Shown here: positions 54,949-63,083 of the stretch, one piece after another
Layout: every line of letters begins with the position of its first letter
Numbering within the stretch: the stretch's first letter is position 1
DNA from: Acidihalobacter aeolianus
GTDB lineage: Bacteria; Pseudomonadota; Gammaproteobacteria; DSM-5130; Acidihalobacteraceae
DNA length: 64,000 bases
NCBI RefSeq assembly: GCF_001753165.1
Contig: NZ_CP017448.1
Span: 2,600,183 to 2,664,182, forward strand
Reading direction: 5' to 3'
Made by a program: the position numbers and the translations under genes
Notes under the pieces: generated by a model
The model's database searches: none
Seen by the model: only the letters and a program-made list of their open reading frames with translations
Told to the model about the DNA's origin: nothing

Positions 54949-54969
54949 TATATGTGATTTACACATATA
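54949..54969. promoter_or_regulatory. Perfect palindrome before the aldolase gene, candidate PadR operator
   Basis: Eight-base arms TATATGTG and CACATATA are separated by ATTTA, in an AT-rich stretch 28 bases upstream of the aldolase gene. It contains ATGT-N7-ACAT, near the ATGT-N8-ACAT pattern of PadR boxes. A PadR gene is second in the cassette, so autoregulation is likely but unproven. Confidence 0.6.
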
Positions 54970-54996
54970 AAACTTATACATCATGGAGGGATTCTC

Positions 54997-55659
54997 ATGA
55001 CTACTCGCACTCCCGATCCAAAACATGACCTCGTTCAGGTTGCAGCAACACTGCGCAAACGCGGCCTTCTGTTCAGAGGCGCACATGCAAATCTTTCCCT
55101 ACGTGACGAAGAACGGCTGCTGATCACACGTGGAGGCTCCGTAGCCGACCTGCAGGAAGACGATTTGGCATGGCTGCCACTTTCTACGGAGGGCATTCAA
55201 GACGACTTTGACGCGAATCACCGAGAAATCGTCGACATGCATACGCGGCTCTACCGTCATCGCAGCGATCTCAGAGCCATCATTCACTGCCATCCGCCGC
55301 ACAGCACTGCATTTGCAGTCGCCCACAAACCGATTCCCGCCGTGTACGAGCCGATGCTACGCCAAGGCATACACACTGATGTACCCGTGGTTGCCTGGGC
55401 TCCCCGAGGTTCCGCTGCATCAGTAAACGGCATTCTCGAAGCATTCAACAACTCCGATGTGGTTGCCGTTCTATTGGCCAATCATGGCGTACTGGTCGCC
55501 GGGAAAACGCCCGCGGAAGCACTTGATCGATTAACCGCACTGGAAGAAGCAGCTGAGCTGGTGCTACATGCCCACGCACTTGGAGGGATTGTAGCCTTGC
55601 CGGAAGCCGCATACCGCGAGGTAGCTGAACGCATGCAAAGGTTCAGGATGGCCTCATGA
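54997..55659 (+). CDS. Class II aldolase/adducin-family protein
   Basis: A 220-residue protein of the fuculose-phosphate aldolase/adducin family. Metal-binding blocks are HANLSLRDEERLLIT, DMHTRLYRHRSDLRAIIHCH (HxH with a preceding Arg), and the third His in VLLANHGVLVAGKTPAEALD. The catalytic Glu region is EPMLRQGIHTDVP. Such enzymes cleave or epimerise small phosphorylated sugars or decarboxylate. Its substrate is unknown. It is first in a palindrome-preceded cassette, and its stop overlaps the padR start by four bases. Confidence 0.87.
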   Translation: MTTRTPDPKHDLVQVAATLRKRGLLFRGAHANLSLRDEERLLITRGGSVADLQEDDLAWLPLSTEGIQDDFDANHREIVDMHTRLYRHRSDLRAIIHCHPPHSTAFAVAHKPIPAVYEPMLRQGIHTDVPVVAWAPRGSAASVNGILEAFNNSDVVAVLLANHGVLVAGKTPAEALDRLTALEEAAELVLHAHALGGIVALPEAAYREVAERMQRFRMAS

Positions 55660-56009
55660 GTCACGGGGATAGAGGCAAGCAAGGACGCCATCTTGCAAGT
55701 TTTGCACTGCTTCTGCTAGCCGAACATCCGTCCCACGGTTTGGCGCTGCACAAAGACATCAACGCACTACTGCCAGAGGGATTGCAAGTCGATGCAGGCA
55801 ATCTCTACCGGCTTTTGCGTGAGATGGAAACACGCGGCGCAGTCGTATCGGATTGGCACACGGAAAGTGCCGGTCCAGCGCGTCGCATTTATCGAATTAC
55901 TGAGCAGGGGTATTCCGAGCTCGCGGAATGGCGTGACGATATTGCAAAGCGGCGAAAAGCCTTCGACCTCTTTTTAAACCGCTATGAATCACTGCGCCGT
56001 TCGCTATAA
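55656..56009 (+). CDS. PadR-family transcriptional regulator
   Basis: A 117-residue winged-helix repressor: SFALLLLAEHPSHGLALHKD (helices 1-2), LQVDAGNLYRLLREMETRGA (recognition helix) and ARRIYRITEQGYSELAEW (wing). PadR proteins respond to phenolic acids, drugs or other toxic small molecules and bind ATGT-N8-ACAT sites; a palindrome of this type lies before the upstream gene. The start overlaps the aldolase stop. Its ligand cannot be predicted. Confidence 0.9.
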   Translation: MSHGDRGKQGRHLASFALLLLAEHPSHGLALHKDINALLPEGLQVDAGNLYRLLREMETRGAVVSDWHTESAGPARRIYRITEQGYSELAEWRDDIAKRRKAFDLFLNRYESLRRSL

Positions 56010-56032
56010 CAACCCACTGAGAGTGCCTATCG

Positions 56033-56422
56033 ATGAATGAATCAGACATAGAAGGACGTTATGCCGACTTGTTTGGCATGGTGCCAGAGAACGTCAAAGA
56101 ACGCGTTGACCTGGCAAAAGCTTCCGGACGCGAAGAAGCACTCGAAATCATCGAGCAACTGAGAGATACCCTGATCCATCACAACCCACTGGAACGCAAG
56201 ATCCAGCAACTGGTCCACTTGGGTATGCTCCTCGCATTGGGACGTGAAGAACCGGCAAGACTCCACGCCCAAGCTGCCCTCCAAGCAGGAGCAACCAAGG
56301 CCGAACTGCATGGAGTATGCGAAACGGCAGCCATCGTCGGGGGCATGCCAGCTTACTCACTGGGAGTCCACGTTTGCAGTCTGGTACTCGCTGAAGAAAC
56401 AGGGGAACCTAGCCATGATTGA
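56033..56422 (+). CDS. Carboxymuconolactone decarboxylase-family protein
   Basis: A 129-residue AhpD-fold protein. The family blocks are DTLIHHNPLERKIQQLVHLG, HAQAALQAGATKAELHGVCE and TAAIVGGMPAYSLGVHV. The redox CxxC of AhpD proper is missing; only one Cys lies in the conserved region (about 100). So it is more like a decarboxylase/small-molecule-binding branch than a peroxidase. It is third in the cassette and its end overlaps the next gene by eight bases. Confidence 0.85.
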   Translation: MNESDIEGRYADLFGMVPENVKERVDLAKASGREEALEIIEQLRDTLIHHNPLERKIQQLVHLGMLLALGREEPARLHAQAALQAGATKAELHGVCETAAIVGGMPAYSLGVHVCSLVLAEETGEPSHD

Positions 56423-56807
56423 GAACATCGCAGCAGTCAAACAAACGACCACGAAGTCACATGCAGTGAATCTAAAACTCTCGCCACAAGCTGCGCGTGA
56501 GATTGCAAACCTCAAACAACCCCTCGTCGTCGATTTGGAGTTGCTGTTTAGCTGCATGATACGAAAGCAAGTACATTTCCTAGATGAAGTACACCATGAT
56601 GCAGTTCCATTAGACTGTAATAATCCGAAGATTCAAGCTTGGTTTAGAGCGGTCGGCACCAAGACCTGCTTAATTTCTGACCAGCCTGTACCCGACCTGC
56701 AAACATTCCCCATAAAACGCATAGAGCCATTCATGCCCAAGTGGCTGGACCTAGATTTCAAGCATGGGAAATGGCGCGGAGAATTCGGCTATATCGCGAG
56801 CAGGTAA
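56415..56807 (+). CDS. Unknown conserved-looking protein of the PadR cassette
   Basis: A 130-residue soluble protein I do not recognise. It has LKLSPQAAREIANLKQPLVV and an LELLFSCMIRKQVHF block at about 45-60. A Cys (about 89) lies in GTKTCLISDQPVPDL, and the basic/aromatic end is WLDLDFKHGKWRGEFGYI. Cysteines at about 54, 75 and 89 could be redox partners of the thioredoxin downstream. It starts inside the preceding gene, so translation is linked. Confidence 0.7.
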   Translation: MIENIAAVKQTTTKSHAVNLKLSPQAAREIANLKQPLVVDLELLFSCMIRKQVHFLDEVHHDAVPLDCNNPKIQAWFRAVGTKTCLISDQPVPDLQTFPIKRIEPFMPKWLDLDFKHGKWRGEFGYIASR

Positions 56808-56844
56808 AATGAAAGGTTGCGAGCTTGAAACTGAGGACGCCGGT

Positions 56845-57195
56845 ATGCCCATCATAGTAGACTCGATAGATTTCGACGAAAAAATAATTATTGAATCTTC
56901 AAAAAAGCCGGTTGTAGTGGACTTCTGGGCGCCATGGTGCGCTCCATGTAGGGCACTATCGCTCTCATTGGATAAAATTTCCGAAGAGAGTCCCTATGCA
57001 GAGCAAGTCGTATTTGCCAAAGTAAACATAGACGACAACCCTGACATCCATCGGCGCTTCAGAATCAGATCAATACCCGATGTAAGAATTTACCTAAATG
57101 GCGAATCAGTGGACTCATTCAATGGAGCCATGCCAGAGAATGAAATTCGTGCATTCATCTCTCACTGGTTAACCCAAGGGCAAACACCCGCATAG
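56845..57195 (+). CDS. Thioredoxin
   Basis: A 116-residue thioredoxin. Active site: VVVDFWAPWCAPCRALS (WCAPC). The cis-Pro loop is IRSIPDVRIYLNG, and FAKVNIDDNPDIHRRF follows the usual fold. The ATG at 56845 has GAGGA seven bases upstream; the start at 56809 is a weaker choice. It closes the PadR cassette and could reduce a Cys enzyme within it. Confidence 0.88.
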   Translation: MPIIVDSIDFDEKIIIESSKKPVVVDFWAPWCAPCRALSLSLDKISEESPYAEQVVFAKVNIDDNPDIHRRFRIRSIPDVRIYLNGESVDSFNGAMPENEIRAFISHWLTQGQTPA

Positions 57196-57245
57196 TACAA
57201 AAAGCAAAACGCTCCAGACAGCCAAAAGACCTGATTGTAACGGCG

Positions 57246-57569
57246 CTATTTACTTGTTTGCATAATAGCCGCAACCTCATACAAACCATCATCATCGCGA
57301 TCTTTAGTCATCCGAACGACCACAACACGAGTTTCTAATGGTGACAACGATGGATTATTTGGTTGTATATTGATATCCAATACATCGCCATTTCTGAATT
57401 CGCGTCGAGCCAAAAATAAAATCCCCTTGCCACTTAAATTCTTTGCGTGAGCACGTTCCCAGTCGCCGGTGAATACTGCGCTCCCAATTACACGATAAAC
57501 GATATCGCAGTCGACTTCCATGCGGATGAAATCTCTGCGCTCATCATGGTCATCGCTGTCACTTGACAT
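57246..57569 (-). CDS. PilZ-domain protein
   Basis: A 107-residue single-domain PilZ protein. The cyclic-di-GMP motif is ERRDFIRMEVD (RxxxR) plus NLSGKGILF (D/NxSxxG). It would act as a small c-di-GMP receptor, for example in adhesion or motility, with partners unknown. It converges with the thioredoxin gene and is coded in AT-richer DNA than the first 50 kb. Confidence 0.88.
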   Translation of the reverse strand: MSSDSDDHDERRDFIRMEVDCDIVYRVIGSAVFTGDWERAHAKNLSGKGILFLARREFRNGDVLDINIQPNNPSLSPLETRVVVVRMTKDRDDDGLYEVAAIMQTSK

Positions 57570-57807
57570 GTGACCTCCTCCAAGTCATATCGCAAAATCA
57601 GCCTTAGTATGATGTACGCCACACTTCAGAAGGCATACAAACCACACAGTTATTCTTATAGCGCATCTAAATCACATGCGTAGCGCTTGGCTGATCACTG
57701 CTAATAGCAAGTAATGGGTTGTAACGACAAAAATAGCGCAAGTCACTGAGAATGATGCGAGCACCGCCAAGGTCACGGCCAAGAGCAAACATACACGACG
57801 GGACATA

Positions 57808-57883
57808 TGGTGCTGGCGGCAGGAATCGAACCCGCGACCTACTGATTACAAATCAGCCGCTCTACCAACTGAGCTACGCCAGC
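57808..57883 (-). tRNA. tRNA-Thr (UGU)
   Basis: Read on the minus strand, a 76-nt cloverleaf starts GCTGGCG, has the D-arm GCTCAGTTGGTAGAGC and the anticodon stem-loop CTGATTTGTAATCAG (anticodon TGT). The T-arm is CGGGTTCGATTCCTG and it ends with the encoded CCA. It is a single gene 104 bases from a gene remnant truncated by an insertion sequence. Confidence 0.97.
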
Positions 57884-57986
57884 GATGCGTTCATTGTATG
57901 TGCCTCTTCGAGGCTGCGCAATGCAGTCCTCAATATAGATCCGCTGCTTATGTGAGTTAACACCCACACTAACCATATTGAACTAT

Positions 57987-58428
57987 TCAATCACTCATAC
58001 CAGGAGGAAATGGCACATGGCGCATAAGTTTCTTAACGGTCGCAAGCGGCAATTTAGCTTCAGCTGTAAATTTCCCTGCATATGCTAAATGCTCTTGACC
58101 CAAGTCATAACAATTAGCTCCAGCGACATCCACTAACAAGGCCGCAATATCAGAATCTCTAAATGCACGCTCTATTTTAATGAGAAAATTGCTACAGCAC
58201 ATGCCCAAGTACGCCGTTTCATTTGAATCACTCATATCTTCAAAAACTGAAATCAAATGCTCGTAGTTACTTATGCTCGTAATAGGCAGGTTGTGGTCAT
58301 GAGCCATTTCATACACAGCCCCCACCTCACACAATCCGCAACAAGAACAGCCGTCACGATACCGCCATTTACACCAAACCGGTTTTGCACAGCTATGGAA
58401 TCAAAATAAAAGACACTAGCTAAAATAT
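57987..58428 (-). pseudogene. Truncated, frameshifted gene remnant next to the IS4-like element
   Basis: On the minus strand the sequence from 58428 encodes YFDSIAVQNRFG and VNGGIVTAVLVADC in one frame. It then continues as GAVYEMAHDHNLPITSISN and a Cys-rich end (GMCCSNFLIK, ANCYDLGQEHLAYAG) in another after a two-base shift near 58330. Its N-terminal part is cut off by the insertion sequence at 58429. The family is uncertain: the CYDLG...AYAG end resembles radical-SAM lipoate-assembly (LipS-like) C-termini as I remember them, but this is a weak suggestion. Confidence 0.55.
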
Positions 58429-59705
58429 CACTGCTGTCCCATAACTGAAGACGAAAGAAGGCCTGAAAACCCGCTTGTTTTGATACAATGTAGTCACGAC
58501 AACTCATTGAAAAACAAGAAGGAGATCAGGCCTTGGCGCACAATAATACCGTCTTTGCCCAGCTGTTGAAACTGCTGCCCAGACATGAGTTCGAGACCCT
58601 GGCTCGCCAGCATCATCACGGCGCCCGACTGCGCAGCACGAGCCGCTGGTCGCAGTTCGTGGCCATGACCCTGGCGCAGCTGGCCGGCAGGGCCAGCCTG
58701 CGCGATGTGGTCAGCAATCTCGGTGCCCAGAGCGCCAAGCTCTATCACCTGGGCGCGGCCCGTGTGACACGCTCTTCACTGGCTCGCCTCAACGCCACTC
58801 AACCGCACAGCCTGTACGAGCAGCTCGCCGGCAGACTCCTGCATCAGTGCCAGTGCCGTGCCCCTCGCCATGGCTTTCGGTTCAAGAACACGCTCTATTC
58901 GCTCGATGCCTCGACCATCGACCTGTGCCTGAGCGTCTTCCCCTGGGCGCGGTTTCGCCAGACCAAGGGGGCGGTGAAGCTCCACGTCGGCCTGGATCAC
59001 GACGGACTGCTACCGGCGTTCCTCACCATCACCGACGGCAAAACGGCCGATATCACCGCCGCCCGGGCGTTGCGCCGGCCCAAGGCCAGCATCGTGGTCA
59101 TGGATCGGGGCTATACCGACTATGCCTGGTACCACCGACTCCACACCCAGGGCCTGTTCTTCGTCACCCGACTGCGCAAGCGGGCCTGCTACCGCGTCAC
59201 CGAGCGCCGCCCCGTGCGTAAGGCCCAGGGCCTGACCAGCGACCAAACCATCGAACTCAACGGCGCCAAGGCAGGCAACTGTCCGATCCGGCTGCGCCGC
59301 ATCGGTTTCCGGGACCCCGCAACCGGCCAGCACTACGCGTTCCTCACCAACCACTTCGGCCTTGCCGCTGCCACCATCGCCCAGATCTACAAGGCCCGAT
59401 GGCAGATCGATCTGTTCTTCAAATGGATTAAGCAGAACCTGAAGATCAAGACCTTCCTCGGCACCTCACGTAACGCCGTGATGACCCAGATCTGGATCGC
59501 CGTCTGTGTCTATCTGCTGCTCGCCTACCTGAACTTCGTCAGCAAGATCAGCAGCAGTCTTAAGCAGATTATTCGGTTGCTTCAGCTCAATCTGTTCGAG
59601 CGCCGAGACCTGCTGGCGCTGCTTCGAGGCGCCCCCCCCCGAGCCAGCCGCCTCACCACTCCAAACCAACCTGCGCTTCGCCTGAATATTCATGGGACAG
59701 CAGTG
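58429..59705 (+). mobile_element. IS4-like insertion sequence
   Basis: The element is 1277 bp and bounded by perfect 14-bp inverted repeats: CACTGCTGTCCCAT at 58429-58442 and its reverse complement at 59692-59705. It carries one transposase on the plus strand. Flanking bases do not show a target duplication (AAAATAT on the left, TATGAACATA on the right), which suggests an IS-mediated deletion or rearrangement. On the left it cuts a gene remnant; on the right it ends 28 bases before the stop of the SPOR-protein gene. Confidence 0.9.
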
Positions 59706-59744
59706 TATGAACATAAGCACTTCCGCAACCACGTTATTGATTAG
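58533..59744 (+). CDS. IS4-family transposase with shifted C-terminus
   Basis: A DDE transposase (403 codons as now read). The N-terminal domain (FAQLLKLLPRHEFETLARQH) and catalytic Asp regions LYSLDASTIDL and VVMDRGYTDYAWY are present. The YREK-like signature region reads YKARWQIDLFFKWIK, with Asp where the family usually has the catalytic Glu. A run of nine C at 59632-59640 lies near the end; one fewer C would give a stop at 59682-59684 inside the element, whereas the present frame reads past the right repeat into flanking DNA. The element is therefore probably inactive. The start is TTG with AAGGAGAT upstream. Confidence 0.88.
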   Translation: MAHNNTVFAQLLKLLPRHEFETLARQHHHGARLRSTSRWSQFVAMTLAQLAGRASLRDVVSNLGAQSAKLYHLGAARVTRSSLARLNATQPHSLYEQLAGRLLHQCQCRAPRHGFRFKNTLYSLDASTIDLCLSVFPWARFRQTKGAVKLHVGLDHDGLLPAFLTITDGKTADITAARALRRPKASIVVMDRGYTDYAWYHRLHTQGLFFVTRLRKRACYRVTERRPVRKAQGLTSDQTIELNGAKAGNCPIRLRRIGFRDPATGQHYAFLTNHFGLAAATIAQIYKARWQIDLFFKWIKQNLKIKTFLGTSRNAVMTQIWIAVCVYLLLAYLNFVSKISSSLKQIIRLLQLNLFERRDLLALLRGAPPRASRLTTPNQPALRLNIHGTAVYEHKHFRNHVID

Positions 59745-60474
59745 TGTCACAAACCCGAGTGATCAATTGTATATTTCCTGAACCACCCGACATCGATTTA
59801 ACTATATTTTTTATATTTTCCTGACCAAGCATAGCGGTCGTATAATCTACCCAGTATAGAGTTGTAGTTTTGAATTTTGTTTCAATTTTAGCCGGATAAC
59901 CTAGCTGTCTCACACGATCCAGCCTTCGCTCGGCCCCATCTCTTTCTTTAAATAACCCGAGTGATATTGCATTCTTATAATCTCCGACAGCGACTATATA
60001 ATATTCTTTATACCCTTTTTTGCGCATAGAACTCGCCACACTCTTGGCCAACTCATATGAGCTATATCTTGGCAAATAGACCCAATACGATTGGACATTT
60101 TTTCTGGAAAATGTACGCAAGACTGTATTAGTAGCATCAGATTTAATTTCATTTTCAGCTGAAACTGCTGCGACATTACTTACAAATGGGCCTAAAGAGT
60201 AGCAAACAGCCTGTTGACTTGGTTTTATTACAGAATCCGCACGCGTTTTCGGTGTAACCTGAGCCGTTTTATCTGTATTATTCGTAAGATTTTTCTTTGA
60301 TAATTTTTTTGCTTCAACTTGATCCGAAGAACCCAGCACCGATAGATCTTCAACATTATTCACCATGGCATTACGCGTTTTATGTACCCTTGACGCAGTC
60401 AAGTCACTGCCTACTGTGGAGTACCAATAGTAAGCCACATTCACCAACACCAAGAATATAAATAACACCCTCAC
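59734..60474 (-). CDS. SPOR-domain membrane protein
   Basis: A 246-residue protein with an N-terminal transmembrane segment (MRVLFIFLVLVNVAYYWY), a low-complexity Lys/Thr/Asn linker (about 25-90) and a SPOR domain (about 125-205; YWVYLPRYSSYELAKSVASS). SPOR domains bind denuded septal peptidoglycan. The AT-rich coding contrasts with the first half of the window. It overlaps coaX by four bases and is the last gene of birA-coaX-SPOR, ending close to the IS4-like element. Confidence 0.83.
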   Translation of the reverse strand: MRVLFIFLVLVNVAYYWYSTVGSDLTASRVHKTRNAMVNNVEDLSVLGSSDQVEAKKLSKKNLTNNTDKTAQVTPKTRADSVIKPSQQAVCYSLGPFVSNVAAVSAENEIKSDATNTVLRTFSRKNVQSYWVYLPRYSSYELAKSVASSMRKKGYKEYYIVAVGDYKNAISLGLFKERDGAERRLDRVRQLGYPAKIETKFKTTTLYWVDYTTAMLGQENIKNIVKSMSGGSGNIQLITRVCDTNQ

Positions 60475-61235
60475 AAAGCAGCCCCTTCGAATACAGCCAT
60501 TCCCTTGAACACTAACGCCTTATCCACTCGATGCGTAATTTTCAAGAATGAAGATAATAATAAAGCATCTCCCCCCGTAACAAATATGACACAGTTTTTA
60601 CTATCCAACGATGAAATAATCTCGTCTACCACCATCCGAATCCCACCCACCCACGCATAGAGCCCACCATAAAGCAAAGCATTTTTAGTATCATTTTGCA
60701 CAGGCATAAGTGGATCTACTTTAGATACAGAAATGTCACTCTTGAGAGCCGGTATTTTACCGGAAACGCAATTAACTATGGCATTCATGCCTGCGACAAT
60801 AACTCCGCCTTTATGTACACCTGACTTTGATACGAAATCAATTGTTGTTGCGCTTCCAGCATCTATCACTATCACTTGCTCACGAGTTATTGCATATGCG
60901 GCCGCACATGCCAATAATCTATCAATACCAAGTGACGTTGGATCATTGTATGTTGTTGGCATTATCGAATGGCCATGATTAGCTACAGATAGCCAAATTA
61001 TATTGGTTATACCCATGGCCTTAGCTGCACGTGACACTACATCACACGCATCATCGCCTATGACTGACGAGACAATCATAGAATCGATTTCTTTCGCGAA
61101 GGGTAAAGATATGAGAGCTTGGTACAAGAGTTCTAGATCTGTGGTACACCAACCTTGTTGAAACATATGAGCGCCATCAAATCTGCACCATTTAGCCCTG
61201 GTATTACCTAAATCTACCAGCATAGTCTTATTCAA
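60471..61235 (-). CDS. coaX: Type III pantothenate kinase
   Basis: A 254-residue enzyme that phosphorylates pantothenate in CoA synthesis. ASKHA-fold blocks: MLVDLGNTRAKWCRFDG, VIDAGSATTIDFVSK, SLGIDRLLACAAAYAI and VFVTGGDALLLS-like block. It overlaps birA by eight bases at its start. The birA-coaX order is common in beta- and gammaproteobacteria. Confidence 0.94.
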   Translation of the reverse strand: MNKTMLVDLGNTRAKWCRFDGAHMFQQGWCTTDLELLYQALISLPFAKEIDSMIVSSVIGDDACDVVSRAAKAMGITNIIWLSVANHGHSIMPTTYNDPTSLGIDRLLACAAAYAITREQVIVIDAGSATTIDFVSKSGVHKGGVIVAGMNAIVNCVSGKIPALKSDISVSKVDPLMPVQNDTKNALLYGGLYAWVGGIRMVVDEIISSLDSKNCVIFVTGGDALLLSSFLKITHRVDKALVFKGMAVFEGAAL

Positions 61236-62049
61236 ATCTGACCCTCACATCAGCTGAAAAGAATTCAACAAGCTTTCCAGTTACATTAACCAGTAAAGCT
61301 CCGTTTCGCGATATCCCAGCATAAGTTCCTTGAACAACCGCCCCATCACTGCCAGTAAGAATCACACTTTTTCCGCTTAGCTCGTCATATTTATAGTATT
61401 CTGACTTTATATTTTCTGGGTCATTCTTTTCTTGCTCAATACAAGTTTTCAACATGACCTTGATTATCTGGGCTAATATTTTATTCCTCTGATTGATAGA
61501 TTCAGGAATGTACTTTATCAACCCAGTGGATTTAAGCGGATTCTCAACTGCAAACTCATCCATCTCTATATCTATCAGATTCAAGCCCACGCCAATAACG
61601 ACGTGAACACCCCCAGAGCCAACTAATTTCTCTACCAGGATTCCACATATCTTTCTTCGTTTAACCAGCACATCATTTGGCCATTTAATGGTTACATCAT
61701 TGACACCCTGATTGAGTAACATATTTACTATTCCCAGGCCCAATGTAAGCGTCAACAATCCTTCTACTTCACTCAATTGATTCTCTCTAGTATCACCTTT
61801 CGACCAAACCATCGATACATATAGATTCCCGTTATCCGGTGATATCCAAGTCTTCCCACGACGCCCTCTCCCTAGTGTTTGCATTTCGGCGGCACATACA
61901 TCGCCACTTGAAGCTTGGCGCGCTCTAACTTTATTTATTAACCACGTATTGGTTGAGTCGAGTGATTCAAATATATGAATCGCTCCACATCTACGCGCGT
62001 ATTCATCGTCCAAATTAGCCTTTATTGCCTGCTCATTAAGCGCTTCCAT
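61228..62049 (-). CDS. birA: Biotin protein ligase (no DNA-binding domain)
   Basis: A 273-residue ligase that attaches biotin to carboxyl carriers. Motifs: LDSTNTWLIN, the biotinyl-AMP loop GRGRRGKTWISPDNG, TIKWPNDVLVKRRKICGILV and a C-terminal SH3-like domain (about 215-273). The HTH domain of E. coli BirA is absent, so it is a monofunctional (group I) enzyme. The coding is AT-rich. It heads the coaX-SPOR operon. Confidence 0.93.
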   Translation of the reverse strand: MEALNEQAIKANLDDEYARRCGAIHIFESLDSTNTWLINKVRARQASSGDVCAAEMQTLGRGRRGKTWISPDNGNLYVSMVWSKGDTRENQLSEVEGLLTLTLGLGIVNMLLNQGVNDVTIKWPNDVLVKRRKICGILVEKLVGSGGVHVVIGVGLNLIDIEMDEFAVENPLKSTGLIKYIPESINQRNKILAQIIKVMLKTCIEQEKNDPENIKSEYYKYDELSGKSVILTGSDGAVVQGTYAGISRNGALLVNVTGKLVEFFSADVRVRFE

Positions 62050-62148
62050 TATTAAGCCCAGCTCTTCTCTATGATTGTTGATGTTTTAACTACACGGTAT
62101 CTGATGCATACTAAATCGCAGCGTTCAATATAATCTACACTCAATCAA

Positions 62149-62814
62149 ATGCGCATAAGATTGCTCACGACTCCTACTGTAGTGCTCCTCATCACTCTAC
62201 TGCCTTGCGTCCCGTCGCATGCTAATGGATACATCTATATATATCGCCAGCCTAATGGCGGAGTTTTGTTTACAGATCAAAAGGTTGATAAGTCCGCGTA
62301 CAAGCTGCTGCGGCAGATGGGAAGACCCACAGCCACCAAATCATGCATAGGCGTTACACCAACAATGCTAAAACAGCGTGCGAAACACTACCAATTACGC
62401 ATTGAGCGACTGGCATCTACTTATCATCTGGACCCATTGCTGATACGCGCCATCATCACAGTCGAATCGTGCTACGACCCACACGCAACATCAACAGTCG
62501 GGGCAAGAGGCTTGATGCAGCTTATGCCTGCAACTGCGGCACAACTTGGTTACAGACACTTGTACAAGCCGTCAGACAACTTACAGGCCGGCATGCAGTA
62601 CTTCAGTTCCTTATTAGTGCAATTTTCTAATAACGTGAAGCTTGCGCTAGCGGCCTACAACGCTGGTCCAAAGGCTGTAATCAGATATGGGGGCATACCA
62701 CCTTTCAGCGAGACCCAAAGCTACGTCATTAAGGTTATGAAGCGTTACCGAACGCTGCTGGATGAAACTATGGAGCGTAATGGAAATGACCTGGCAAGCC
62801 AGATAACACATTAG
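62149..62814 (+). CDS. Exported lytic transglycosylase (SLT type)
   Basis: A 221-residue periplasmic murein hydrolase. The signal peptide (about 1-25, TVVLLITLLPCVPSHA) is followed by a DUF4124-like start (YIYRQPNGGVLFTDQK). The SLT domain has the catalytic Glu in AIITVESCYDPHATSTVGAR, GLMQLMPATAAQLG and LALAAYNAGPKAVIRYGG. It is a housekeeping-type cell-wall enzyme. It is convergent with the rRNA operon. Confidence 0.92.
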   Translation: MRIRLLTTPTVVLLITLLPCVPSHANGYIYIYRQPNGGVLFTDQKVDKSAYKLLRQMGRPTATKSCIGVTPTMLKQRAKHYQLRIERLASTYHLDPLLIRAIITVESCYDPHATSTVGARGLMQLMPATAAQLGYRHLYKPSDNLQAGMQYFSSLLVQFSNNVKLALAAYNAGPKAVIRYGGIPPFSETQSYVIKVMKRYRTLLDETMERNGNDLASQITH

Positions 62815-62830
62815 CCATGGTATGCCCCCC

Positions 62831-62867
62831 AAAAAAAACCCCACCAAGTCGATGACTTGGTGGGGTT
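62831..62867 (-). terminator. Strong terminator of the rRNA operon
   Basis: On the minus strand a perfect 14-bp stem (AACCCCACCAAGTC / GACTTGGTGGGGTT) with a three-base loop is followed by a run of eight T. It lies just beyond the 5S 3' end. Confidence 0.93.
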
Positions 62868-62878
62868 CATGTTTAAGA

Positions 62879-62996
62879 GCCTGGCAGTGACCTACTTTCG
62901 CATGGAGAAGCCCCACACTATCATCGGCGCTATGCGGTTTCACTTCCGAGTTCGGGATGGGATCGGGTGGTTCCCGCACGCTATTGCCGCCAGGCA
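62879..62996 (-). rRNA. rrf: 5S ribosomal RNA
   Basis: About 118 nt, read on the minus strand from TGCCTGGCGGCAATAGCG to CACTGCCAGGC. It contains the conserved GAACTCGGAAGTGAAACC core and the closing helix I. It follows the 23S after a spacer of about 87 bases. Confidence 0.95.
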
Positions 62997-63083
62997 AACC
63001 GGTAACCAGCTACGCTGGTAAATTTGAAAAGGCATCGGCTTAGAGTCGCATCGAACCGCCACCCAAACTGCTTGGGTGTTATA

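Noticed and set aside
58416..59718. Target duplication around the IS4-like element
   Set aside because: Left flank CTAGCTAAAATAT and right flank TATGAACATAAGC do not match over any useful length.
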